Assembly: GCA_000508305.1 (NCBI GenBank)
Contig: CP006977.1
Span: 1,396,621-1,460,620 of the forward strand
From: Sulfolobus acidocaldarius SUSAZ
GTDB lineage: Archaea; Thermoproteota; Thermoprotei_A; Sulfolobales; Sulfolobaceae
Direction of reading: 5' to 3'
Length of the DNA stretch: 64,000 nt
This document shows, one piece after another, positions 1-8,972 of the stretch. The notes below the pieces were generated by a model that worked only from the letters and a program-made list of their open reading frames with translations, ran no database searches and was not told the DNA's origin. How positions within the stretch are numbered: the first letter of the stretch is position 1; the number at the start of each line of letters is the position of its first letter. A program made the position numbers and the translations under genes.

Positions 1-7
1 TTATCAT

Positions 8-289
8 ATGGACGAATTCAACAAAAAAGAAATTAATAATGAGCTTAGGGTCATGAAATTTCAGGTATTTGATGTGGAGTGTGGTAATTGTGTGTATAAA
101 ATTAAGAGAGCCTTGGCTACCCTACCTAATGTCGTGGATATAAATATTACTCCAGATTTTGACAATTCCAAGGCTGTTGTTATTTTAAGGTATAAAGGTA
201 ACCTTGACAAAAGAGAAATAGAGGAAATTCTGAAGGAAATTTCAGAGGAGTCGCCATATCATGAGTATAAGGCAGTGTGGGAGAGTTAG
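8..289 (+). CDS. HMA-type heavy-metal-binding small protein
   Basis: A 93-residue soluble protein with one ferredoxin-like heavy-metal-associated (HMA) domain. The metal loop is DVECGNCVYKIKRAL, with a CxxC pair at Cys25 and Cys28, in place of the usual GMTCxxC. After it come a helix, a strand (VVDINIT) and a final helix. HMA domains bind Cu(I), Zn(II) or related soft metals and pass them to P-type ATPases or sensors. The first ATG at position 8 gives a 15-residue charged extension. An internal ATG at 53 begins exactly at the first beta strand and may be the true start. The window edge hides the upstream promoter and any operon partner, so the metal and the delivery target cannot be inferred. 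Confidence 0.75.
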   Translation: MDEFNKKEINNELRVMKFQVFDVECGNCVYKIKRALATLPNVVDINITPDFDNSKAVVILRYKGNLDKREIEEILKEISEESPYHEYKAVWES

Positions 290-635
290 CCTGAGGGACA
301 TAGTCCAGTAGAAGTATTTACAAAGGATGTTAGAAGTTCAGCGAGAGTGTTTTCATCAAACTTCATTTTACTTTTTATGCCCTTCTAACGAAATAGAGAT
401 TTGTATATTACCCATAACTTAGTGAAAGATACGTACTTATGCTATTCAGTCGGCTTGTCATGGGTAAAGCCGATCCATAAGTTTTCTTTTGTGACTAAAA
501 ATGTCTAAGCATTTCACGTTGGTTTTCTATTTTTAATATCAATATAGATTAGTGTAATCACTCGATGATCAGTTAGACTATACTCCGTTAGTTGAAAGTA
601 GATTTAAAATTCTTCCTGAGTAAGATATTTTGAAA
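290..635. other. Intergenic region without a recognised gene
   Basis: About 340 bases of AT-rich sequence between the HMA protein and the exchanger-like gene. I see no convincing open frame or RNA gene. A small hairpin, CGGCTT paired with AAGCCG, lies at 451-472 with a 10-nt loop; it is too short to interpret alone. Confidence 0.5.
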
Positions 636-1562
636 ATGTTATTATTCTGGATCGAATTCATAGGTACTTTTATTGGTCTCTTTATCTCAGCAGAGCTGAT
701 CGCTAAAGTTGCTGATGAATTAGAGGAAGTATTGGGTCAAGGGATTACGGGTGGTATACTTTTAGGGTTTATAACCGCACTTCCTGAAACAATATTTGTT
801 ATAATAGCCTCTCTTGGGGGTAGTCTTGACGTAGCCTTTGGTTCAGCCATAGGGGGCAATATATTGTTGTTCACTGTGGGAGCAGGTCTGGTGGGAATTG
901 TTTATTTTTGGAAGTGGAAAAACAACTTGGTAATGGACCAGGAGTACCAGGTGGAAAATAAATTTTTGATAATTAGTACGATAGCTCTAGTTTTAATCAC
1001 TCTTTATTCTAAGCTAAACGTGATATCTGGGGTCTGTCTCATTCTGATCTATGTTTACTACGTAATATATAGGCTGAGGAAATTCAAGAGGGATAAACTA
1101 GTTGCAAAAAAGGAGGTTGACTACGTTAAAATCTCAATTTTCATGGTTGTTGGGGCTATATTACTCATCATACTATCGCATTATTTCGTGGAACAGTTAG
1201 ACCAGATTTCCCTCAGTTTTGGAATTCCCGCTGTCTGGATATCTCTAGTTTTGTCACCTATAGCAGGTGAATTGGAGGAGAAGATCTCTGCATTTAGGCT
1301 TATAACACTCTCAAAGAAAGGTGGTTCCTTGTCCCTTTTGAGCTTCGTGGGTAGTAAGATAGAAAATAACACGGTTCTTTTAGGTATCATAGGATTATTT
1401 GGAGACTACGGTTTACGCCCAGTCATTCCAGAGATGGTATCATTAATTCTAGTTAATGTTTCTGTCTTGCGTGTGCTCTTTGATAGGAAATTAACTGTTT
1501 TGGAGTCATCATTACTAATAATTGCATATGTTGTTATAATTATTGCACTTTATTACATATGA
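636..1562 (+). CDS. Sodium/calcium exchanger-like (CaCA family) membrane protein
   Basis: An integral membrane protein of about 308 residues with roughly ten hydrophobic segments. The first alpha-repeat is clear: GITGGILLGFITALPETIF followed by GSAIGGNILLF. This matches the G(T)SLPE...GS..GN pattern of the Ca2+/cation antiporter superfamily. The second repeat is degenerate (LSPIAGELEEKISAF), with acidic residues where exchangers carry an ion-binding Glu or Asp. A paralogue of almost the same length lies at 32271-33203. The TTG at 630 is a possible alternative start; I prefer the ATG at 636. Family membership is well supported. The transported ion is unknown, and the divergent second repeat leaves room for a non-Ca2+ role. 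Confidence 0.7.
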   Translation: MLLFWIEFIGTFIGLFISAELIAKVADELEEVLGQGITGGILLGFITALPETIFVIIASLGGSLDVAFGSAIGGNILLFTVGAGLVGIVYFWKWKNNLVMDQEYQVENKFLIISTIALVLITLYSKLNVISGVCLILIYVYYVIYRLRKFKRDKLVAKKEVDYVKISIFMVVGAILLIILSHYFVEQLDQISLSFGIPAVWISLVLSPIAGELEEKISAFRLITLSKKGGSLSLLSFVGSKIENNTVLLGIIGLFGDYGLRPVIPEMVSLILVNVSVLRVLFDRKLTVLESSLLIIAYVVIIIALYYI

Positions 1563-1658
1563 CAGAAAAATATTCTAAATAGTAGGATTCTCCTTAGTCT
1601 GGTTAAAGGTAATATGATATCTCTTACCTAAAACATTATATATAAAAGTATATAAGAT

Positions 1659-2900
1659 ATGGAAAGTAATAGTGTATTAAAAATGAGTATAATTGGCGCG
1701 CCAAGATCTTCCAGAAAGGTTCTTACACTCACTGTGAAGGGTCTCCCTCCTGATGTTTTGACTAAGGTTGTAGTAAACGGATTACCATACTACCTTTCAA
1801 ATGAGACTGTCACCTTTATAGAACCTATAATTTGGAAAGCCTCAAAGGTCATAAAGAAGAACAAGGTTTATGAACCTATCCAAAGCGAGGGTAGTGCTTC
1901 CCCTCCTGATAATGCCGAAATAGTTTATAGGGAGACTAGCACTATACCTGAGTACTGGTTAGAGAAGAAAATTGGTGGGAAATATAAAGTAAGCAAGATT
2001 TTGGGTAGTGGTGGGGCAGGCTATGTTTTGCTAGCTGAAGATAAGCAGGCTAATAAGTATGCAGTAAAGATTTACAGGCTCGAGAGCGAAAACCACGGCG
2101 AGACTGCTCTATTTAGAGATTCGATGATAGAGCTAGCAAACAATATAAACAAGATATCTAAGTTAGATCACCCCAAACTTATAAAATTCTATGATGTGAA
2201 TGTGAATCTAGAAGTTATCAAGAGTTATTTTAAAGGTATAACTTATTTGTATCTTAAGGATCCCCCCTATGTTGCAATGGAGTATATGGGTAATGGAACT
2301 GTTAAGGACTTACTTTTGAGGGATGAATACTTCTACTCAGTCAGGTGGAAGAAACTTGTGTATAGAATAATATTCCAGGTTGCGAGGGGACTATTATACC
2401 TCCATTCTGAGGGTTATGTCCATTTGGACGTAAAACCCTCAAATATATTCATTGAGTCTGTAAAGGGTGACGATATAAGAGTTAAACTTGGAGATTTAGA
2501 TTCCATGAAAAGGGTTGGTCAATCAATACTTGAAATTACACCAGAGTATGCGCCACCTGAGCAATTGCAGGCTCACTACACTAAGGAGGGTGCTAGACCC
2601 ACAATGGACATATTCTCTCTGGGAATAACATTTTATGAGTTACTAACAAGGAAGAAAAGGCAACCTAATTATCTTGTATCTGCTCTGGAAGCTCTATCTA
2701 AGGGTAATCATGACGAGGCTAAGAAATTAATTAATGACGATATAATTTACCTTTCAACTTGGAATATTGATTCGATTGATGATGATAAAATTAAGGACTT
2801 GATCCAAAGAATGGTAAGCCCAGATCCTAAGTCTAGACCAACTGCCAAGGAAGTAGTATATGAACTTGATGACTTATTACAAAGAGCAGAGAAGAAATGA
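1659..2900 (+). CDS. Hanks-type Ser/Thr protein kinase (possibly ArnD)
   Basis: A soluble 413-residue eukaryotic-like protein kinase. A non-kinase N-terminal region of about 105 residues, possibly a small beta domain, precedes the catalytic domain. The glycine loop is GSGGAG (116-121), the ATP-binding Lys is K137 in AVKIY, and helix C carries E159. The catalytic loop is HLDVKPSN (255-262), with Leu in place of Arg in HRD. The metal-binding motif is GDLDS (278-282), DLD in place of DFG. The APE-like motif is APPE. The catalytic residues Lys, Asp and Asn are present, so activity is likely. A TATA-like box (about 1637-1646) lies just before the ATG, suggesting leaderless transcription. Counting genes to thermopsin suggests this may be the S. 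acidocaldarius kinase called ArnD, which acts on the archaellum regulators ArnA/ArnB. That is recall from gene order, not proof. Confidence 0.85.
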   Translation: MESNSVLKMSIIGAPRSSRKVLTLTVKGLPPDVLTKVVVNGLPYYLSNETVTFIEPIIWKASKVIKKNKVYEPIQSEGSASPPDNAEIVYRETSTIPEYWLEKKIGGKYKVSKILGSGGAGYVLLAEDKQANKYAVKIYRLESENHGETALFRDSMIELANNINKISKLDHPKLIKFYDVNVNLEVIKSYFKGITYLYLKDPPYVAMEYMGNGTVKDLLLRDEYFYSVRWKKLVYRIIFQVARGLLYLHSEGYVHLDVKPSNIFIESVKGDDIRVKLGDLDSMKRVGQSILEITPEYAPPEQLQAHYTKEGARPTMDIFSLGITFYELLTRKKRQPNYLVSALEALSKGNHDEAKKLINDDIIYLSTWNIDSIDDDKIKDLIQRMVSPDPKSRPTAKEVVYELDDLLQRAEKK

Positions 2901-3201
2901 GGACATGAGTTTACCGTGTCTATTAAAAAGGAAAATTCGGGCTTGATTTAACTCTACCTAAGCTTTAAATTAAAAGAGAATTTCATGTTAATCTAGGTTA
3001 GAAATGGTGTCTTAAGTTAGCACAAAAAGTTCGATTTTACTGTAGAATATATTTTGGGCTGATTCAGTCTTATTTCATTTGATATTGCTTTATTCCTCCG
3101 AAGAGTATTGAATAATACGTAGAATATAAGCCTCGAGATAAGAGTGTTTGACCTAATTGATGCAAAAACTTAAAGTGATTAGATGACATACATTATCACA
3201 T
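2901..3201. other. Intergenic region, nothing recognised
   Basis: About 300 AT-rich bases between the kinase and the coiled-coil protein. No open frame, RNA gene or strong inverted repeat is visible. The downstream promoter is probably in its last 60 bases. Confidence 0.5.
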
Positions 3202-4134
3202 ATGAGTAGTGAGGAGGACATTATTAAGAAGATAATGGAGAGCCCAAAGCTTTTAGATATTCTAGCAGGCAAAATTTTTGAGAAGATAAAGGACGACGTC
3301 ATTATCAAGAGAATTGAGGAACTTGAAAAAGTAACTAAGGAACTTGTAGAGAGTATAAAGGACCTTAAGAAAGTATCGCAGAATAACACGGATCAGATTA
3401 CCTTAATCTGGGAGAGTCAGGAAAGGATATGGAAAGAGTTGGGGGAGATTAAGGAGGATAATAAGAGGATTTGGGAGAGTATTGAGAAGATCAACTTGAA
3501 TATTCAGCGTCTTCAGGAGGATAATAAGAGGATTTGGGAGAGTATTGAGAAGATCAACTTGAATATTCAGCGTCTTCAGGAGGATAATAAGAGGATTTGG
3601 GAGAGTATTGAGAAGATCAACTTGAATATTCAGCGTCTTCAGGAGGATAATAAGAGGATTTGGGAGAGTATTGAGAAGATCAACTTGAATATTCAAGGAT
3701 TACAAGAGGAAAACAGAAAGACATGGAAAGAAATTCAAAAATTAAACGTTGCCTTCTCCTCATATACTTCTAGAGGAGGTCATTATATAGAGAAAACAAT
3801 AATGGAGTTGTACAAGGAAGCTCTAGAGCTACATGGGATAGATCCTTCAAAGGTTAAACACGGATATATTGAGGATAAGCTTGGAGTTGTATCTAGAGGC
3901 AGGAAATACGAGGTTGACTTCTATGAAACAAATGATCACATATACCTCTTCGAGATCAAGAATTTAGCTGATGAAGGAGCCATAGAACAACTTGAGACCA
4001 GGGAGAAAATATTTGTGTCACTGTATAACAAGCCTGTAAAGAAATTTTTAGTAGCTAACTCTATAGAGAAGGAGATAAAGGAGCAGGCTGAAAATCTAGG
4101 TATTATTGTAATTGCTGGGATAGTTATAGAATGA
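3202..4134 (+). CDS. Coiled-coil protein with C-terminal PD-(D/E)XK-like domain
   Basis: A 310-residue soluble protein. Residues 1-85 are charged and helical. Residues 85-168 are four copies of a 21-residue coiled-coil unit containing NKRIWESIEKINLNIQRLQ. Residues 190-310 form an alpha/beta domain: a strand ending EVDFYE, then LFEIKN, then a long helix and FLVANS. The D-x(n)-E-x-K arrangement (VDF ... FEIKN) is that of PD-(D/E)XK nuclease-fold proteins. This architecture resembles the DUF3782-type family common in Sulfolobales, which has no assigned function. It could be a DNA-associated nuclease or a non-catalytic relative. It stands alone between the kinase and an MFS gene on the opposite strand. 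Nuclease activity is inference from a short motif. Confidence 0.65.
   Translation: MSSEEDIIKKIMESPKLLDILAGKIFEKIKDDVIIKRIEELEKVTKELVESIKDLKKVSQNNTDQITLIWESQERIWKELGEIKEDNKRIWESIEKINLNIQRLQEDNKRIWESIEKINLNIQRLQEDNKRIWESIEKINLNIQRLQEDNKRIWESIEKINLNIQGLQEENRKTWKEIQKLNVAFSSYTSRGGHYIEKTIMELYKEALELHGIDPSKVKHGYIEDKLGVVSRGRKYEVDFYETNDHIYLFEIKNLADEGAIEQLETREKIFVSLYNKPVKKFLVANSIEKEIKEQAENLGIIVIAGIVIE
3454..3705 (+). repeat. Four tandem 63-nt in-frame repeats
   Basis: Four consecutive 63-nt units start at 3454, 3517, 3580 and 3643. The first three are identical in the bases I compared, and the fourth diverges only over its last dozen bases. Each encodes 21 residues, three heptads, so copy-number change lengthens or shortens the coiled coil without breaking the frame. 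The near-perfect identity indicates recent duplication or ongoing homogenisation. Confidence 0.95.
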
Positions 4135-4321
4135 AATTTTTAATGGAGAGAATATCGCTAATCCTCTACAGGTTTAAATCAGTCTCATAATGCCCTTCAT
4201 TTCGGCTTATTTAAAGACACTCCATCAGTAATTCAAGGCTCTTAAGTTGCTGGTCAGACAGTCATGTAATTTATTTCACACATAATATATAAAAATTAAG
4301 GAAAAATCTTTCCACCATTTC

Positions 4322-5452
4322 TCACGTCTTCTCTTTGTACACCTTCCTTATGAAGGATTTACTAAGGACCACACTGAGTAGGGAGAATACACCCACTAAT
4401 CCTAGGATAATCACGTAAATGTCAGAAGCTACAAGACCTATCGTATAAACAAGGGCAAATACACTACTTCCTAAAATTCCCCCTATAGCCTTTCCTGTAT
4501 ATAATACTCCACTATTGACTGTCGAAAACTTAGTCCCAAAAATTTCCCCCGATATATTGAAGTAGAGCGTTATTATTGACCCACCGGCAAAACCAACAAG
4601 TATTGTTGATAAAGCTAATTGGTTAAATAGGAGCATAAATGCGCCAAAGGTCAATACGACATTCAGTAGTAACGCTGTTTTGACCAGACCTATCCTATCT
4701 CCAAGATATCCAAAGATAGGTCTCAATCCTCCACTTAGTAATGGTAATATGGACACCAGTGTAATTAACTCCTGTTTAGGTAGACCTCGTCCCAGAACTG
4801 ATAATTGGGAAGAGAGTACACTAAGTACCGCAGTTGCGCCAATGAAGGAGATGTAAATTAACCAAAACCTCAAGTCCATTATTGTCTCCCTAGGTGGTTG
4901 TCCCTTTAGAGTCTTTGGATACTCTGAAATCCACAATAGTATAGGTAAAAGGACAATCTCCACTAGTCCGATAGTTAAGGTAACAGTTTTGTAATTACCA
5001 ACTAAAGATATGAAGGGATTCGCCACAGCTGACCCTAGTCCAAATCCCATGGAAACTATACCTGTAGCAAATGCCATTTTGTCCATGAACCATTTCATTG
5101 CTAGGTTTGCAGCTATACCGTAGAGTATACCTTCTCCTATACTCCCTAATGTCCAAAATACGTAAAACATATATATGTTGGGTGAAAAATAAGTTCCCAA
5201 AAACCCTAGAGCTGATAAAATTGCCGAGACCACTCCTATCTTTCGTGGTCCTTGTTTATCTGCAAAGTGACCTCCCAAAGGTTGGAACATTGAAGAGAAG
5301 AAGGAGAAAAGAGTAAAACCTAAAGATAATTGAATGATACTTTGAGTTAGTCCTTTCTCTAGTAGAGGTTCTAGTGCATTCCATGAGTACTGGTATAGGG
5401 AGTTAAAACTCATTACGATAAAGCCAATTATCACGAACTTATTCCTATTCAT
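4322..5452 (-). CDS. MFS transporter, oxalate/formate-antiporter-like
   Basis: A 376-residue major facilitator with about 12 membrane segments. The loop between TM2 and TM3 carries the MFS signature GGHFADKQGPRKIG, and a related loop GYLGDRIGLVK appears in the second half. The N-terminus (QYSWNALEPLLEKGL) and overall pattern resemble the oxalate/formate antiporter group, often monocarboxylate carriers. It is slightly shorter than the usual 400-430 residues. It lies downstream of, and on the same strand as, the ABC-2 genes with a 23-nt gap, so cotranscription is possible. The substrate cannot be read from the sequence. Confidence 0.75.
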   Translation of the reverse strand: MNRNKFVIIGFIVMSFNSLYQYSWNALEPLLEKGLTQSIIQLSLGFTLFSFFSSMFQPLGGHFADKQGPRKIGVVSAILSALGFLGTYFSPNIYMFYVFWTLGSIGEGILYGIAANLAMKWFMDKMAFATGIVSMGFGLGSAVANPFISLVGNYKTVTLTIGLVEIVLLPILLWISEYPKTLKGQPPRETIMDLRFWLIYISFIGATAVLSVLSSQLSVLGRGLPKQELITLVSILPLLSGGLRPIFGYLGDRIGLVKTALLLNVVLTFGAFMLLFNQLALSTILVGFAGGSIITLYFNISGEIFGTKFSTVNSGVLYTGKAIGGILGSSVFALVYTIGLVASDIYVIILGLVGVFSLLSVVLSKSFIRKVYKEKT

Positions 5453-5475
5453 AAAAACAGGTTAAATGATAAAAT

Positions 5476-6192
5476 CTAAAAAGCTTTTTTCATCAGCAGT
5501 GAACTCAGGAACGAGAACAGAAATCCTATGACTACTGTTCCGCCAAACCAGGCTAAAGAGATTGGGTCACCAACTAGGGCAAAGTAAGTGGATTGGGATA
5601 CGTAAGTTGTAGGTTCTAGATAAGCTAAGTATCTAAATGGAAGCGGTATTTGTGTCAAAGGGAAATAAACTGGTGCAAAGAAAGATAGGATAAACCCTAT
5701 AATTGATGACCACTGATTTACTGCATGTAGGTTCCTTATTGCAGTCCCTATTAGTAACCCTACCATAGACGCCATATATATTGATCCTATTATAGATAAG
5801 ACGAAGAAGAGTGCTGAACTTATTTTCACGCCCAATAGAAAATATCCTAGGACTAGAAAGACAGGTATCAACATTAGAGTTTGAATACCATTAGATATGG
5901 TTATACTTATAGCGTAAAGTTGTATGGGTATACCACTGGCAATCATTAATGAAAACCTTCCACTGCTCCTCTCTAGGGCTAGATTCTGTGCAACAGATAT
6001 GATGCTGTTAATGGATATGAAGAATGTTATTGATCCAGATATCAAGTATGTGGATAAAGTCCTCTGTATAATTGTACCAAAGGAGAATATGAATCCCAAT
6101 GGAAATAGAATAGAGAAGAAAATAAATACAGGTAAGTAAGCCTTAATCATTTTAAATTGCATAAACAAGAGGTTAATGAACTCCCTGAACAC
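5476..6192 (-). CDS. ABC-2 type transporter permease
   Basis: A 238-residue membrane protein with six predicted helices, matching the ABC-2 permease fold. Its start overlaps the end of the upstream ATPase gene by 20 nt, which argues strongly for translational coupling and for the two forming one exporter. The region FAPVYFPLTQIPLPFRYLA before the last helices is typical of DrrB/NodJ-like permeases. Such transporters export drugs, lipids or polysaccharides; nothing here fixes the substrate. Confidence 0.85.
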   Translation of the reverse strand: MFREFINLLFMQFKMIKAYLPVFIFFSILFPLGFIFSFGTIIQRTLSTYLISGSITFFISINSIISVAQNLALERSSGRFSLMIASGIPIQLYAISITISNGIQTLMLIPVFLVLGYFLLGVKISSALFFVLSIIGSIYMASMVGLLIGTAIRNLHAVNQWSSIIGFILSFFAPVYFPLTQIPLPFRYLAYLEPTTYVSQSTYFALVGDPISLAWFGGTVVIGFLFSFLSSLLMKKAF

Positions 6193-7024
6193 TTTTGATC
6201 ACCTCTAAGTATACGTCCTCTAAACTTGGTGCCTTCACTTCAAATTTTCCATTTAGTTGTTGAATTATTCTCTTCACTTCATCCTCTCCCTTAACCCTGT
6301 ATACATTACCTGTGGAGTAATCGATGACATCATACCAATTTGCGAATTTGTCCTTAACCTCGCTTGGTGTACCTTCTACTAGTATTCTTCTATAAATGAA
6401 ATAAATTCTATTAGCTAGTCTCTCTGCCTCTTCCAGGTAATGTGTAGTCAGCAATATACTCTTTCCCTCTTTCCTAAGCTTAAGCAATATATCCCAAACT
6501 TCCCTCCTGGCTTGAGGGTCCAAACCAGTCGTGGGCTCATCTAATATTATCAATTTTGGGTCATTAACAAGAGCCATGGAGATTAATAATCTCCTCTTTA
6601 ACCCACCAGACAAATCTCTCCCTAGTGTTTTACCTTTATCAGACAATTCCAATTGTTCTAATAGTTCCTTAGTCCTCTCCTTTGCCCTTTCCCTATCTAC
6701 TCCTTTAATTCTAGCCATATAATAGATGTTATCCCAAACAGTGAGGTCACCATAAGGTTCACATTCTTGGGGAACCACTCCCATATGTTTCTTTATTCCT
6801 CTGTCTGTAGGCTTGGATCCTAAAACTCTAATTTCCCCCTTATTCGGGTTCAGCTCCCCATAAAGTTGCTTCACCAGTGTTGTTTTCCCAGCACCATTAG
6901 GACCTAGTAAAGCAACTATCTCTCCCTCTTCGATGTTCATGGAAATGTTCTCGTTAGCCACAAATTTTCCGTATAACTTCCATACGTTATTAACTTCTAC
7001 TAACACAAATGTATCTGTATTCAT
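6173..7024 (-). CDS. ABC transporter ATP-binding protein (DrrA-like)
   Basis: A 283-residue ABC ATPase. Walker A is GPNGAGKT (41-48), the Q-loop lies in VVPQECEPYGDL, the signature is LSGGLKRR (138-145), Walker B is LIILDEP (158-164), and the switch His is H195 in TTHYLEEA. A C-terminal extension of about 60 residues follows, common in DrrA/CcmA-type exporter ATPases. It overlaps the permease gene by 20 nt and should power that permease at the membrane. All catalytic motifs are intact. Confidence 0.9.
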   Translation of the reverse strand: MNTDTFVLVEVNNVWKLYGKFVANENISMNIEEGEIVALLGPNGAGKTTLVKQLYGELNPNKGEIRVLGSKPTDRGIKKHMGVVPQECEPYGDLTVWDNIYYMARIKGVDRERAKERTKELLEQLELSDKGKTLGRDLSGGLKRRLLISMALVNDPKLIILDEPTTGLDPQARREVWDILLKLRKEGKSILLTTHYLEEAERLANRIYFIYRRILVEGTPSEVKDKFANWYDVIDYSTGNVYRVKGEDEVKRIIQQLNGKFEVKAPSLEDVYLEVIKSVQGVH

Positions 7025-7171
7025 GACTAATTAAATCTTAGCTAGTTTCTTTTACCCAAAACGACCTAGGCATGTTTTTGAAGTCCTCACAAGGGGCTCA
7101 TTTTGGAGAAAAAAGTGAGAAGACATAACTTGAAGAAGGGCATGAGAGTCTCCTTCATCTTCTTAAGTGCC

Positions 7172-8617
7172 TTAATATTGTAAGTGGACTGCCTTTATCT
7201 TAGTATAGAAGTCTAAGGCTTCCTCACCTAACTCTTTATATACATCATTACCCGAACCTTTAAAACCTCCATAGGGCACCCATTGGTCTAACTCAACTGT
7301 AGGTCTATTGACCTTTACAACTCCCGCCTCTACACCCTCACTGAACTTCATAGCCTCATTTAAGCTGTTGGTCACTATCTCTGCTGTAAGACCGTAATCC
7401 GTTGAATTGACTATCTCTATTGCCTCGTCCAAGCTTTCATAAGTCATTATCGTCAAGATTGGACCGAAAATCTCTTCTTTAGCAATTCTCATGTCTTTGG
7501 TCACATTATCAAATATGGTAGGCTTTACGAAATAACCATAATCGTAGTTCTCCCCCTTAATAGGTTCACCACCGTAAACTAGTTTAGCCCCTTCATCCTT
7601 TCCTATTTCCACATAACCTAGCACTTTTTCGTACTGGTCTCTACTGGATAAAGGACCCATGTGAACAGGTTGTTTTAACGCATTACCTACAACTAAGGAC
7701 TTAAAGGACTCAGTCATTGCATTTACAGCCTTGTCATGCAACTCTTTTGGAACCAAGAACCTGGATGTGGCTAAACAAACTTGACCAGTATTTACCATGA
7801 CTGACCACGTAACGTGTTCAATAGCTAAGTTGAAATCGCCATTTTTGGTGAGAACTGTAGCATTTTTCCCTCCTAGCTCTAACTGTAATCTGGTGAATCT
7901 ATTTCCTATTTTACTATTTACTTCTTTCCCAACTTCAAGTGAACCCGTAAAAGAGAGAGCCTTTATCTCCTTGTTTGTCACTATCTCGTCTCCAACTTCT
8001 CTTCCTGACCCAGTAACTAAGTTCACTACACCCTCAGGTAGACCAGCTTCATATAGTGCATTAACAAGCTCGAATGCAACTGTAGGAGTGTTGGATGCAG
8101 GTTTAAATATAACTGTATTCCCTGTAGCCAAAGCAGGAGCTATCTTCCAACCAGGGATTAGGAATGGGAAATTCCATGGCGTTATGATCCCTACAACCCC
8201 AATTGGCTCCCTTATGGTTAGGTGCATACTATTCTTCATACTGGATTGTAAAGTTTTGCCATGGCTGTTTAGCGTTAACCCACCATAATATCTAAGCAAG
8301 GATGTGACTCTTTCCACTTCATATGCACTTTCTCCAAGAGTTTTTCCCTCTTCCATAGTTAAGGTCTTTGCAATCTCCTGCATTCTAGATTCCAATATAT
8401 CTGCAGTTTTGAAGAGGATCTTAGCCCTCTCATATGCTGTATATTCCCTCCACTTCTCGTAGGACTCTTTTGCTATTTTTATTGCGTCTGCAACATCTTT
8501 TCTGAGGAGACGGGGAAACTTTGACACAATTTCTCTATAATCTGCTGGATTTCTTACTTCATACCACTCCCTGTCCACTGGTTTAACTAATTTACCTATA
8601 TACACTCCTTTTTCCAA
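7172..8617 (-). CDS. NAD(P)+-dependent aldehyde dehydrogenase
   Basis: A 481-residue member of the ALDH superfamily, which oxidises aldehydes to acids. The cofactor region TPWNFPFLIP and FKPASNTP, the general-base Glu247 in LELGGK, and the catalytic Cys281 in NTGQVCLATSRF are all present, so the enzyme should be active. The C-terminal GGFKGSGNDVYKELGEEALDFYT is a family hallmark. Relatives in Sulfolobus include 2,5-dioxopentanoate, succinate-semialdehyde and methylmalonate-semialdehyde dehydrogenases; the substrate is not decidable here. A second ALDH lies at 48929-50335. An 8-bp inverted repeat about 70 nt upstream could be an operator. Confidence 0.88.
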   Translation of the reverse strand: MEKGVYIGKLVKPVDREWYEVRNPADYREIVSKFPRLLRKDVADAIKIAKESYEKWREYTAYERAKILFKTADILESRMQEIAKTLTMEEGKTLGESAYEVERVTSLLRYYGGLTLNSHGKTLQSSMKNSMHLTIREPIGVVGIITPWNFPFLIPGWKIAPALATGNTVIFKPASNTPTVAFELVNALYEAGLPEGVVNLVTGSGREVGDEIVTNKEIKALSFTGSLEVGKEVNSKIGNRFTRLQLELGGKNATVLTKNGDFNLAIEHVTWSVMVNTGQVCLATSRFLVPKELHDKAVNAMTESFKSLVVGNALKQPVHMGPLSSRDQYEKVLGYVEIGKDEGAKLVYGGEPIKGENYDYGYFVKPTIFDNVTKDMRIAKEEIFGPILTIMTYESLDEAIEIVNSTDYGLTAEIVTNSLNEAMKFSEGVEAGVVKVNRPTVELDQWVPYGGFKGSGNDVYKELGEEALDFYTKIKAVHLQY

Positions 8618-8972
8618 TATCTCACCTCAAAATATTTTCACTTAGATATATTTTTGTTTATACATATATATTTAAACATTATTTTAATTATCTAAACCTG
8701 TCTAGATAATGAGAGTAGTTACGTGACTTCTGATTAAGATGGAACCTACAAACTTCTCTCTTTAGTTTTATTTTCCTAGTTGGCTTACAATGTTATACGT
8801 TAGTTGTCTCATGACTAAACTATATTAGTAGTATTATCTAAAAGAGTAGAAACCCAACTGTTCCAACTGAAAAGAGATGATATGAAATGTTTACACATTT
8901 GATAAAGTGTTTGGGAACGAAGACACGTATAAAAAAATAATAACTTCTTTATATTAGATTCACTAAAATACT
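8618..8972. other. Intergenic region holding the ALDH promoter
   Basis: The first 60 bases hold AT-rich TATA-like sequence for the aldehyde dehydrogenase gene (TTTAAATATATA on the minus strand, about 8662-8673), then the inverted repeat at 8687-8710. From about 8711 to 8972 I see no gene. Confidence 0.5.
8687..8710. promoter_or_regulatory. 8-bp inverted repeat upstream of the aldehyde dehydrogenase gene
   Basis: ATTATCTA and TAGATAAT are perfect inverted copies separated by 8 nt. The site lies about 70 nt before the gene's start and just upstream of its TATA-like sequence, where an activator or repressor could bind. It is unassigned; the length and symmetry are suggestive only. Confidence 0.4.

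Noticed and set aside
3403-3696. 97-residue antisense open frame with a four-fold repeated peptide
   Set aside because: It is the mirror of the 63-nt repeats in the coiled-coil gene; the repetition keeps the antisense frame open.
7797-8288. 163-residue open frame opposite the aldehyde dehydrogenase gene
   Set aside because: The sense strand encodes an intact, motif-complete ALDH; the antisense product has no recognisable domain.
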